From the NCBI GenBank assembly GCA_002305445.1, contig DBRA01000058.1:1-18884 (forward strand): a stretch of DNA of 18,884 bases, read 5' to 3'. The position numbers were made by a program, and so were the translations under genes. A model generated the notes under the pieces. It was not told where the DNA came from. It did not search any database and saw nothing but the letters and a program-made list of their open reading frames with translations. Of the stretch, positions 9,601-15,460 are shown in pieces. Position 1 is the first letter of the stretch, and each line of letters opens with the position of its first letter. This DNA is from Clostridiales bacterium UBA1380. GTDB lineage: Bacteria > Bacillota > Clostridia > Oscillospirales > CAG-272.

Positions 9601-9692
9601 GCATAGTAGTTTACATCGACGTTATCGACTACGCCGGAAACATGGCGACGGAGCGCGTGCTGCTCGTCGACCCGACCGAAGCGGTCGGCTGA
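6654..9692 (+). CDS. Secreted S8 subtilase paralogue with dead active site (predicted pseudoprotease)
   Basis: 1012 aa from ATG 6654, chosen because GGTGGTGA lies 6 nt upstream. GTG 6642 is an alternative adding four residues. Signal peptide, likely cut after AYA (residue 27). Collinear with the upstream protease: Asp kept (D52, VLDGGF); His replaced by G120 (AGEGTLAAG against THGTHVAAC); oxyanion Asn replaced by D217 (GAGDKK); Ser replaced by R446 (SGSRYAAAV against SGTSMASPV). The spacings (68, 97, 229 residues) nearly match the active copy (71, 98, 239). The PA domain (about 302-382, KDYEGVDVAGRIAVVNRG), Fn3-like region and C-terminal Ig-like module are kept. There is no room for a propeptide between the signal peptide and the core. 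An Asp/Glu/Ser/Ala-rich linker lies at about 496-535. Likely co-transcribed with the active protease. A role as binding partner, regulator or substrate receptor is inference. Intact frame, so not a pseudogene. Confidence 0.88.
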   Translation: MKLHKIIASVVACFMLASSAMTAGAYAADAGAAGAETEARTDGGGTLIAVLDGGFNVNNKSFALSGRSAPALTKAQADAAAQKTAAYKSMKVKSSLYRSDKVPFAFDYGDGDKGVVSAAGEGTLAAGAAAANGISGDVAVYGAAPDAQLALMKITDKNGAVSASAAAGAIYDAIALGADCIALTCESADALAGDAEFIAACAAAAKAGVPIFAGAGDKKFVGVESSYDYAYGIANPLAKNPDYGVISPLCNIGGIYLTACSDAGTSGYFELLIDGVKYLCADTNALYGVTGGRSFAAYMGGSEYEYIYIGGIGEAKDYEGVDVAGRIAVVNRGEITFVDKTVFAAEAGAVALVVVDVSSEGSYPVNMILAGAAIPAVSVTKETGEALSGGGVMTALTPNDGDDILTNAYTCGVDASLGSAVTLTAAAGGITVPSGSDGYANVSGSRYAAAVAAGEYCTAKAQLSARGVADAGAAALRALCSSSAKAVVMYADKAADGASAEGEPSDAQDVISGEGGDADVPDAPDSDVNDNGIETIAGRSDRYTPGPRYQGAGVADGKIAGGVNAVLTGADGAVSTALGEVDPRRFTVPFEITNISDKTLVYRVSLQVMTDSYAVFGRDELLDYESSLYKTSGMFMDELIGIDTSEPFVFTLAKPLAIDDAEVYAFDYIDNYNASTGKTLKITLKPGATAGGTFRISIPESTVETLDEVFPNGWYIDGYVVAVGDGGDTLSTPFCGFAGKWAAADSVDGFVNSGTAPFYPTNQLCTYNDNPYSFSAAALGTNAYGYSSGRYEYFAELAAISPVFWSEGELRMCVSPLRDVTSAVAVIYDSDGNAVHTEKLGAIPKAVADGGGVRVTDVRLWTGRYDDNYLLALPDGDYTVKIEFRSAYGAFGTHTDTFVFGFAVDTVKPAVAEYKLRDGEDGEKLLDVTVSDDRYIQLVNVYDRDGDYDPLPEYKGLFEPAAAVKAGAGKATTLTYDISDADGIVVYIDVIDYAGNMATERVLLVDPTEAVG

Positions 9693-9705
9693 TACGGTGC
9701 ATAAA

Positions 9706-9745
9706 ACGGCGCGGGACATATATACTACGTCCCGCGCCGTATTTT
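9706..9745 (+). terminator. Intrinsic terminator after the subtilase pair
   Basis: A perfect 12-bp stem, ACGGCGCGGGAC (9706-9717) with GTCCCGCGCCGT (9729-9740), an 11-nt loop, then ATTTT. It begins 13 nt after the stop codon. The T-run is short, so termination may be partial. The next gene's Shine-Dalgarno starts immediately after it. Confidence 0.75.
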
Positions 9746-9758
9746 CGGAGAGTTATTT

Positions 9759-10688
9759 ATGTTTGATATGAATTGCTGCGAGCTGTGCCCTCGTCGGTGC
9801 CGCTCCGACAGAACGGTAACCGTCGGCTTCTGCGGCGCAGGGGATGAGGTCAGAGCCGCCAAAACAATGCTTCACTTCTGGGAGGAGCCGTGCGTCAGCG
9901 GCACGCGCGGCAGCGGTGCGATATTCTTCGAGGGCTGCCCGCTGCGGTGCGTATTCTGCCAAAACATGGACATATCGCGGCGCGCGGGCAACGATGCGCC
10001 GCGCGGCGATACCTCGCTCGCCGGCACAGCCGCGCTCGCGGACGCGATGACCGCTCTCGCCGCGGCGGGAGCGCACAACCTCAACCTCGTGTCGCCGACG
10101 CAGTATACGCCGCAGATAATCGAAGCGCTGGAGCTTGCGCGGCCGGCCGTGCCGGTCGTGTGGAACACGGGCGGCTACGAGCGGCGCGAGACCATCGCCA
10201 TGCTGCGCGGATACGCCGATGTGTTTCTCACCGACGTGAAGTATTTATCTCCCGAGCTGGCAGCGCGCTGTGCCGGCGCGCCGGACTACTTTGAGACGGC
10301 GGCGGACGCGCTTGAGGTCATGCTCGACGTCGCGGGTGCGCCGGAGTACGACGGCGACGGTATGTTGAGGCGCGGTGTGATCGTCCGCGTGCTCGTTCTG
10401 CCGGGCGAGCGCCGCGACGCCGAAGCGATACTCCGCGCGCTTTACGACCGCTTCGGCGCCGACGCGTTCGTTCTGTCGCTGATGAGCCAGTACACGCCGG
10501 AGTTCTTTCTCCGCACGGCGCGAGCGTCGGAGCCGGAGCTGAAGGCGCTGCGCCGCCGCGTGACGACGTTCGAATATCAGTCTGTCGCCGATTTTGCGCT
10601 GTCGCTCGGCTTCCGCGGATATTTTCAGGAGCGCTCGAGCGCGTCGGCATCGTATACGCCGGACTTCGGTTCTCCCCGAGATAAATAA
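9759..10688 (+). CDS. Radical SAM protein, PflX / COG1313 type
   Basis: 309 aa. Start ATG 9759 has CGGAGAG 6 nt upstream. Seen: an N-terminal Cys cluster (C7, C10, C14, C25) and then the radical SAM [4Fe-4S] motif C60-x3-C64-x2-C67 in FFEGCPLRCVFCQN. Following blocks are typical of this family (HNLNLVSPTQYTPQI, VVWNTGGYE, DVFLTDVKY, LVLPGE, LSLMSQYTP). Such proteins are often named 'putative pyruvate formate-lyase activating enzyme', but the substrate of the COG1313 branch is not established, and no pyruvate formate-lyase or glycyl-radical enzyme gene is in the window. It sits alone between a terminator and a convergent operon. The predicted activity is SAM cleavage to a 5'-deoxyadenosyl radical in the cytoplasm. 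The stop codon is inside the downstream terminator stem. Confidence 0.88.
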   Translation: MFDMNCCELCPRRCRSDRTVTVGFCGAGDEVRAAKTMLHFWEEPCVSGTRGSGAIFFEGCPLRCVFCQNMDISRRAGNDAPRGDTSLAGTAALADAMTALAAAGAHNLNLVSPTQYTPQIIEALELARPAVPVVWNTGGYERRETIAMLRGYADVFLTDVKYLSPELAARCAGAPDYFETAADALEVMLDVAGAPEYDGDGMLRRGVIVRVLVLPGERRDAEAILRALYDRFGADAFVLSLMSQYTPEFFLRTARASEPELKALRRRVTTFEYQSVADFALSLGFRGYFQERSSASASYTPDFGSPRDK

Positions 10689-10716
10689 AAAGCGCCCTGA
10701 CGGGCGCTTTTTATTT
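10683..10716. terminator. Bidirectional intrinsic terminator between convergent units
   Basis: A 15-bp perfect stem, AAATAAAAAGCGCCC (10683-10697) with GGGCGCTTTTTATTT (10702-10716), around a TGAC loop. A-rich and T-rich flanks make it work on both strands. It contains the stop codon of the radical SAM gene and can also end the minus-strand operon about 90 nt beyond the thiN stop codon. Confidence 0.9.
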
Positions 10717-10805
10717 GTTGCGGAGCGATTATCCGGCGTTATATGTACGGGTGCGTCTGTTATCGCGCGATGAGTATTCTTTGACGCGCGAAGGCGCGAT
10801 TTATA

Positions 10806-11456
10806 CTAATCGAATATTTCGATGAGCCAGCAGGCGTCGCCCGCGACCTCGACCGTCGCTCGTTCGCCGGTCAGGTTTTCGTTGCTGACCGCGTACGGGT
10901 TGTCGCGCATGAGAACGGCGCGGTCGAGCGGATAGCGGCAGTTATGCTCCGATACGACCGACACGCCGGAGGAAAGCAGCGAAAAGTACCTGCATTCTCC
11001 GACCTCGGCGCGCTCGCCGACAAGGCAGCGAATGCGGCACGCGCCGTCGGTCAGCGAGACCGCGCGGCAGCGGCGGCGGCAGCGCTCGAGCATGAAAAAG
11101 TTCGCCATCGCGTGATCGGGACGGCCGCCGGTACCGCCGACGAAGACGACTTCGCCGGCTCCGCGCTTCAGCGCGAGATCGAACGCGAGAGAGGCGTCCG
11201 TGTCGTCCTTGACTGCGGGGACGCGCACGATCTCCGTGCCGCCGTCAAGACCGAACCGGCGGCGCAGCGCATCGTCGTCAGGCGCATCGCCGGGGGCGAG
11301 CGAGTCGAAGTCGCCCGCTAATATATCGACGCGGACGCCGAGTTTTTGTGCGGTCAAAAGTCCCGCATCCGCGGCTATGACGAGGTCTGCGTCGCCGAAT
11401 GCGCCGCCGAGCCGCCCGACGCTGCAGTCGCCGGCGAGGAATATATACGCTTTCAT
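10806..11456 (-). CDS. thiN: Thiamine pyrophosphokinase
   Basis: 216 aa. The frame stays open upstream into rsgA, but ATG at 11456 is the start: it follows GGAGAA and gives the family N-terminus (MKAYIFLAGDC). Seen: VIAADAG, DILAGDFDS, DDTDASLAFDLAL (the Asp-rich ATP/Mg site) and GGTGGRPDHAMANF; the C-terminal part matches the thiamine-binding half (YPLDRAVLMRDNPYAVSNE). It makes ThDP from thiamine and ATP. The start overlaps the rsgA stop by 4 bp (ATGA), so translation is probably coupled. It is the last gene of the operon. Two ThDP users, the AHAS-like enzyme and transketolase, are encoded nearby. In Bacillus thiN also lies at the end of this cluster. Confidence 0.92.
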   Translation of the reverse strand: MKAYIFLAGDCSVGRLGGAFGDADLVIAADAGLLTAQKLGVRVDILAGDFDSLAPGDAPDDDALRRRFGLDGGTEIVRVPAVKDDTDASLAFDLALKRGAGEVVFVGGTGGRPDHAMANFFMLERCRRRCRAVSLTDGACRIRCLVGERAEVGECRYFSLLSSGVSVVSEHNCRYPLDRAVLMRDNPYAVSNENLTGERATVEVAGDACWLIEIFD

Positions 11457-12676
11457 CGGCGGTTCTCCTTTCTGCGCTCCCATTCGGGCTTGGCGACTGT
11501 TTCTGCGCGGATCTGCGCGAAGCTCTCGACGCGCGAGCGCGCGATCTCGCCGTGCTCCGCCGCCTCGAGGATGGCGCAGCCCTCCTCCTTTGTGTGCGTG
11601 CACTTCGTGTAGCGGCAGCGCGCGATGTACGGCTCGAATTCGCGGAAACAGAGCGGCAGCGACGACACGGGGACGTATACGCCGTCCTCGAAGTCGAGCG
11701 CGGAGAAGCCGGGCGTGTCGGCGAGGAAGCCTTCCGCGGCGCGGTCCGAAAGCTCTGACAGCGGATACAGCGACACCGCGCGCGTCGTGTGGCGGCCGCG
11801 CCCGAGGCGGCGGCTGACGGCGGCGGTGGCGAGGCCGAGCGACGGAAAGAGCGCGTTGCACAGCGTCGATTTGCCCGCGCCGGAAAGTCCCGCAAATGCG
11901 ATTACGGGCGGCTGAAAACTTTCGATGGTTTCGCCGCCGGCTTCCCGCTCACGCGCATGCGGATCCGCACCGCCGGTCTGCGTGTCGCCGTTTGACCCGT
12001 CGATATCCGCCCGCATTTGCCGTTGCGGGTTCATGCCGGCATTTTGTCCGCTCGGCTCGCCGGCGGCTGCGCGTACTTGCGGAAGTATAAAATCCCGCAG
12101 CTCGTCTATGCCCTCTCTGCACGCCGCGCTGACGACAAACGACGCATAACCTGCACCGCGGTACAGCCGGCACAGCGTTTCGGCGCGTTCCCTGTCGAGA
12201 TCGGCCTTCGTGACGACGATAACCGGCTCGACGTCCGAATACTCGGCGAGGACGGTCAGCTTATCGATCGACAGCGTCTCCGTGCGCGGTTCGGCCGCGC
12301 TCGCCGTTATAAACAGCGAAGTCAAATTCGCCATCGGCGGGCGGACGAATTCGTTTTTCCTCGGCAGTATGTCCGACAGCATCACTCCCGCGTCGGCCGC
12401 TCCCGTCGACGCGGATGAAAGCGGCTTCTTCGCGACTTTGCGGTGCGGTGCGCCGTCCGCTTTACCGCGCGCCGGCGTCGCTTCGTCCGCCGATTCGTCG
12501 ACGATCAGCGAAACCGCGTCGCCGGGCAGCGGGGTGAGCTTTTCGTGGCGCAGCGTGCCGCGCGCGGGGCACACGACGGTGTCACCGGCGCCGAAGCGGC
12601 AGTTATCCGGCGTGGAGAAAAGGCGGACCTCATACAGTCCGCCGATTCCGCGCAAAATGATGCCGTACGCTTTCAT
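11453..12676 (-). CDS. rsgA: Ribosome small-subunit-dependent GTPase RsgA (with two low-complexity insertions)
   Basis: 407 aa, longer than the usual 290-350. Order: N-terminal OB fold (about 1-60); circularly permuted GTPase with G4 TKAD (156-159), G5 SAACREG (183-189), G1 GLSGAGKST (263-271), switch region RHTT (295-298) and G3 DTPG (320-323); then a zinc knuckle C353-x4-C358-x-H360-x5-C366. RsgA acts late in 30S subunit assembly and hydrolyses GTP on the ribosome. Two insertions are unusual: about 63-98 (Ala/Lys/Ser-rich, between OB fold and GTPase) and about 203-255 (Gly/Asn/Gln/Arg-rich, between G5 and G1). Their lack of hydrophobic residues suggests disorder. The gene overlaps the kinase stop and the thiN start by 4 bp each. 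Confidence 0.94.
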   Translation of the reverse strand: MKAYGIILRGIGGLYEVRLFSTPDNCRFGAGDTVVCPARGTLRHEKLTPLPGDAVSLIVDESADEATPARGKADGAPHRKVAKKPLSSASTGAADAGVMLSDILPRKNEFVRPPMANLTSLFITASAAEPRTETLSIDKLTVLAEYSDVEPVIVVTKADLDRERAETLCRLYRGAGYASFVVSAACREGIDELRDFILPQVRAAAGEPSGQNAGMNPQRQMRADIDGSNGDTQTGGADPHAREREAGGETIESFQPPVIAFAGLSGAGKSTLCNALFPSLGLATAAVSRRLGRGRHTTRAVSLYPLSELSDRAAEGFLADTPGFSALDFEDGVYVPVSSLPLCFREFEPYIARCRYTKCTHTKEEGCAILEAAEHGEIARSRVESFAQIRAETVAKPEWERRKENRR

Positions 12677-14562
12677 CCGACCACCACTCCGGACGCGTCA
12701 GACTCGGACTCGACAGAAACCGTCGACTCCTCCGCCGTGTCGGCATCCGTTTCGGTTTCCGGCGGTTCCGTCGCAGGCGGCTCGGTGACCGGCGCTTCCG
12801 TCACAGGCGCTTTGGTCACAGGCGGCCCGGTGACCGGCGGCTCAGTTACGGGCACGTACGCCTCTGTCGACTGTTCCTCGCCGGGCTGGACGCCGTCGGG
12901 TCCGCCGCTGACGGTGAAATCGATCTTCGACCACTGCTCCGCTTCCGTGAACGCGATGACAGACTGCTCGAGCACCTGCCCCTTCGGCTTCGATGACTTG
13001 ACGTACTCGACGTCGCCGGGCAGAAGCTTCGACTCGATCAGCTCGCGCATCGCCTCCTGCTCCGTCATGCCGACAAACTGCGGCACGCTGACGCGCTTGA
13101 TGTCCGTGCCCGCACTGACGTACAGCGTCACCGTGTCGCCGGGGGAGCAGATTGTTCCGGCGACGGGATCCGTGCGGATGATGTATCCTTCGTCATATGC
13201 GTCGCTCGTCTCGCGCTCGACTTTCGGGTTCAGCCCGAGCGCGCGCAGCTGCTGCTGCACGGCGCGGTACTCGAGCACGGTGACGTCGGGCATTTCGATC
13301 GTCTCCGCGCCCTTCGATATGGTGAGTATCACGTTAATCTTTGACTTTTTCGCGGTCGCCTTGCGCGTCTCGCCCTCCTTCGGGTTCTGATCTATGATCT
13401 CGCCCGCGGGCGCGTCGGACGGCTCGTATGCCAGCTCGACCGTATAATAATCCGAATTCTTGAACCATTCGGCCAGTTCGGAAGTCCACATCGAGCCGAC
13501 GAACTTCGGTATCGTCTTCTTCTCGGACGTGTCGAGCGATTCGTTGAAAAGGAGCGTGGACAGTATATAGTAACCGGAGATGCCGGCGACGAGCAGAAAC
13601 GCCGTCGTCACCCCGAGGATTATCGGCAGAAACGTCGCTCTGCGGCGGCGCGCCGGCTTGTCCTCCTGCTTTTTCTCTTTCTCCGCGCGCTTCTCCTTAT
13701 CCGCGGGTCTGCGGAAGACAGTCTTCGGGTTCTCGCGCAGCTTTGTGACGCAGCGGAGCATCTCCGAAGCGTTCGCGAAGCGGTCCGCGGGATCCTTCTC
13801 CATCGCGGTCATGATGATCTGCTCGAGTCCGACCGGTATCTCGGGGTCGATCGAGCGCGGCGGCGCGGGTTCGTCCGACACCTGCATCATCGCGATGGCG
13901 ACGGTGGAGTCTGAGTTGAACGGCAGCTTTCCTGTCGCCATCTCGTAGAGCATGACGCCGAGCGAGTAGAGGTCGGAGCGGGCGTCGATCTTTTTGCCCG
14001 TCACCTGTTCGGGGCTGATGTAGAAGACTGTGCCGATCGCCTTGTCCTCCATCGTGACAGTTTCGGCGTTCGGCAGCTTTGCGATGCCGAAATCCATCAC
14101 CTTAATTATGCCGTTCTGGAGGATCATGATGTTCTGCGGCTTTATATCCCTGTGGACAATTCCCTTGGAGTGCGCGTGCTCGAGCGCGTGGAGTATCTGT
14201 TCGGCGTACGATATGACCTCGCGGTAGCTGAGACGCCCCTTGCGCGTCATGTAGTTCTTGAGCGTCACGCCCTCGATGTACTCCATGACGATATATTTGG
14301 CGTTGTCCCTCACGCTGACGTCGTATATGTTTACGATGTTCGGATGGGATAGCATGGCGACGGCCTTGGATTCGTTGATGAACCGCTTTACCGACGGCAC
14401 GTCGGACGCTATCTCGTCCTTGAGAACCTTGACCGCGACGGTTCGGCGCATGAGAAGATCGAACGCCTTATAGACGACGGCCATACCGCCGACGCCTATA
14501 ATGCGCTCTATTTTATAACGCGAATCGAAAACGCAGCCTACGTATTTTTCAAATTGATCCAT
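12673..14562 (-). CDS. prkC: PASTA-domain Ser/Thr protein kinase (PrkC/PknB type)
   Basis: 629 aa. Seen: kinase domain with Gly-rich loop GVGGMAVVY (23-31), K45 in AVKVL, catalytic H137-R138-D139 (HRDIKPQN), D157-F-G and the SPEQ activation segment (183-186); a basic juxtamembrane stretch; one membrane helix about 311-334; three extracellular PASTA domains (about 350-417, 422-485, 490-553); then a Pro/Thr/Val/Glu-rich tail (about 565-629). Family knowledge: PASTA domains bind muropeptide/lipid II-type ligands, and the kinase phosphorylates cell-division, wall and translation factors. It follows its cognate phosphatase gene after a 101-bp gap holding two stem-loops, and overlaps rsgA by 4 bp. 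The start has only a weak Shine-Dalgarno (CGGGAA). The tail is unusual (see the tandem repeat entry). Confidence 0.96.
   Translation of the reverse strand: MDQFEKYVGCVFDSRYKIERIIGVGGMAVVYKAFDLLMRRTVAVKVLKDEIASDVPSVKRFINESKAVAMLSHPNIVNIYDVSVRDNAKYIVMEYIEGVTLKNYMTRKGRLSYREVISYAEQILHALEHAHSKGIVHRDIKPQNIMILQNGIIKVMDFGIAKLPNAETVTMEDKAIGTVFYISPEQVTGKKIDARSDLYSLGVMLYEMATGKLPFNSDSTVAIAMMQVSDEPAPPRSIDPEIPVGLEQIIMTAMEKDPADRFANASEMLRCVTKLRENPKTVFRRPADKEKRAEKEKKQEDKPARRRRATFLPIILGVTTAFLLVAGISGYYILSTLLFNESLDTSEKKTIPKFVGSMWTSELAEWFKNSDYYTVELAYEPSDAPAGEIIDQNPKEGETRKATAKKSKINVILTISKGAETIEMPDVTVLEYRAVQQQLRALGLNPKVERETSDAYDEGYIIRTDPVAGTICSPGDTVTLYVSAGTDIKRVSVPQFVGMTEQEAMRELIESKLLPGDVEYVKSSKPKGQVLEQSVIAFTEAEQWSKIDFTVSGGPDGVQPGEEQSTEAYVPVTEPPVTGPPVTKAPVTEAPVTEPPATEPPETETDADTAEESTVSVESESDASGVVVG
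12748..12852 (-). repeat. Seven 15-bp tandem repeats encoding PVTxP pentads in the kinase tail
   Basis: Residues 571-605 of the kinase read as seven five-residue units: PVTEP, PVTGP, PVTKA, PVTEA, PVTEP, PATEP, PETET. At the DNA level they are imperfect 15-bp repeats. They lie outside the membrane, beyond the last PASTA domain. Proline/threonine spacing of this kind suggests an extended wall-spanning or glycosylated stalk (inference). Confidence 0.85.
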
Positions 14563-14576
14563 GTTTATTCCCGGAT

Positions 14577-14605
14577 AAGCGGAAACGGGCAGCCCGCGTC
14601 CGCTT
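14577..14605 (-). other. Stem-loop just upstream of the kinase start
   Basis: AAGCGGA (14577-14583) pairs with TCCGCTT (14599-14605), and inside it CGGGC pairs with GCCCG, separated by a 2x2 internal loop. There is no T-run on the minus strand, so it is not a terminator. It sits 15 nt before the kinase ATG in the transcript and could affect ribosome access or RNA processing. Confidence 0.6.
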
Positions 14606-14619
14606 TATTGGTTTTTATT

Positions 14620-14649
14620 TCACGCGCGCGGCAAATCCGCACCGCGTGA
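14620..14649 (-). other. Stem-loop just downstream of the phosphatase gene
   Basis: TCACGCG (14620-14626) pairs with CGCGTGA (14643-14649), with an inner GCGG/CCGC stem (14628-14631 with 14637-14640) and a 5-nt loop. It follows the phosphatase stop codon by 14 nt on the minus strand. A-rich rather than T-rich sequence follows in the transcript, so it is not an intrinsic terminator. Confidence 0.55.
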
Positions 14650-14663
14650 TTTAAAGTGAAGCG

Positions 14664-15407
14664 CTACGGCTCTATGACGACTACCGTTATGTTGTCCGAG
14701 CCGCCCGCGCCGTTAGCCATATCGACGAGCGTGCGCGGCTTTTGTTCCGCCGGCATATCGGAGCGCAGTATGCTTATAATGTCCGCGTCGCTCACATGGT
14801 TTGTGAGGCCGTCCGAGCATATAAGCGCGCGCGAGCCGGACGGGAACGGGCGGACGAAAAAGTCCGATTCGACTTTCGCATCCGTCCCCACCGCACGCGT
14901 GATAATGTGGCGGCTGCGCGAAACACGCGCTTCCTCCGGCGTCAGCTTGCCGTTATCCACAAGGTACTGCACATAGCTGTGGTCGTGGCTCACCTGTATC
15001 AGTTCGCCGTCAGGCGTTAAAAGATATACGCGGCTGTCGCCTATGTTCGCCGCATAGAGCGTCTCTCCGTTTATTACGACCGCGGCGAGCGTCGTCCCCA
15101 TGCCGTGCAGCGTCTCATCCGCGGCGGCGGCGCTGAAAACCGCCGTGTTAGCCTCCGCTGCCGCGTCCGTCATGGCTTCACTGTACGCTTTTTCCGAAAA
15201 TCCGGAAGCGCCGGCGGACAAAAATTTTTTCAAGCTGTCGGCAAATGCGTCGGCCGCGATGCGCGACGCAACAGCGCCGCCGCGCGCGCCGCCCATGCCG
15301 TCGCAGACGACGGCGAAAGCGATGCCGTCTCCCGCGTCATAAATGCGAAAGCTGTCCTGATTACTCAAGCGTTTTCGGCCTATATCGGAAAAACCGTTCA
15401 AATTCAT
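14664..15407 (-). CDS. prpC: PP2C-family (PPM) Ser/Thr protein phosphatase, PrpC/Stp type
   Basis: 247 aa, the full length expected for the bacterial family. Seen: SNQDSF with metal-binding D18; VCDGMGG with D36; GMGTTLAAVV; ANIGDSRVYLL; CSDGL with D199; GGSDNITVVV with D238. These are the Mn/Mg-binding acidic residues of PPM phosphatases. Cytoplasmic. It reverses phosphorylation by the PASTA kinase encoded next in the operon. The ATG at 15407 gives the standard MNLNGFSDIGRKRLSNQD opening; the Shine-Dalgarno is weak (GGGGGA). Upstream, a 53-bp gap separates it from the methyltransferase gene with no terminator visible. Downstream, a structured 101-bp gap precedes the kinase, whereas these genes often abut. 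Confidence 0.95.
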   Translation of the reverse strand: MNLNGFSDIGRKRLSNQDSFRIYDAGDGIAFAVVCDGMGGARGGAVASRIAADAFADSLKKFLSAGASGFSEKAYSEAMTDAAAEANTAVFSAAAADETLHGMGTTLAAVVINGETLYAANIGDSRVYLLTPDGELIQVSHDHSYVQYLVDNGKLTPEEARVSRSRHIITRAVGTDAKVESDFFVRPFPSGSRALICSDGLTNHVSDADIISILRSDMPAEQKPRTLVDMANGAGGSDNITVVVIEP

Positions 15408-15460
15408 ATGAGAAGGTCCCCCGCAAACAAGATTGGTTGGCGAAATTAAGTCGTCGGCGG

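Noticed and set aside
6642..9692. Second subtilase as a degraded pseudogene
   Set aside because: Over 1000 codons are open, with signal peptide, PA and Ig-like domains kept; only catalytic positions are specifically replaced.
10762..10800. Inverted repeats after thiN (ATCGCGC/GCGCGAT and CGCGC/GCGCG)
   Set aside because: Short, in GC-rich sequence and without a T-run; the bidirectional terminator at 10683-10716 is the better candidate.
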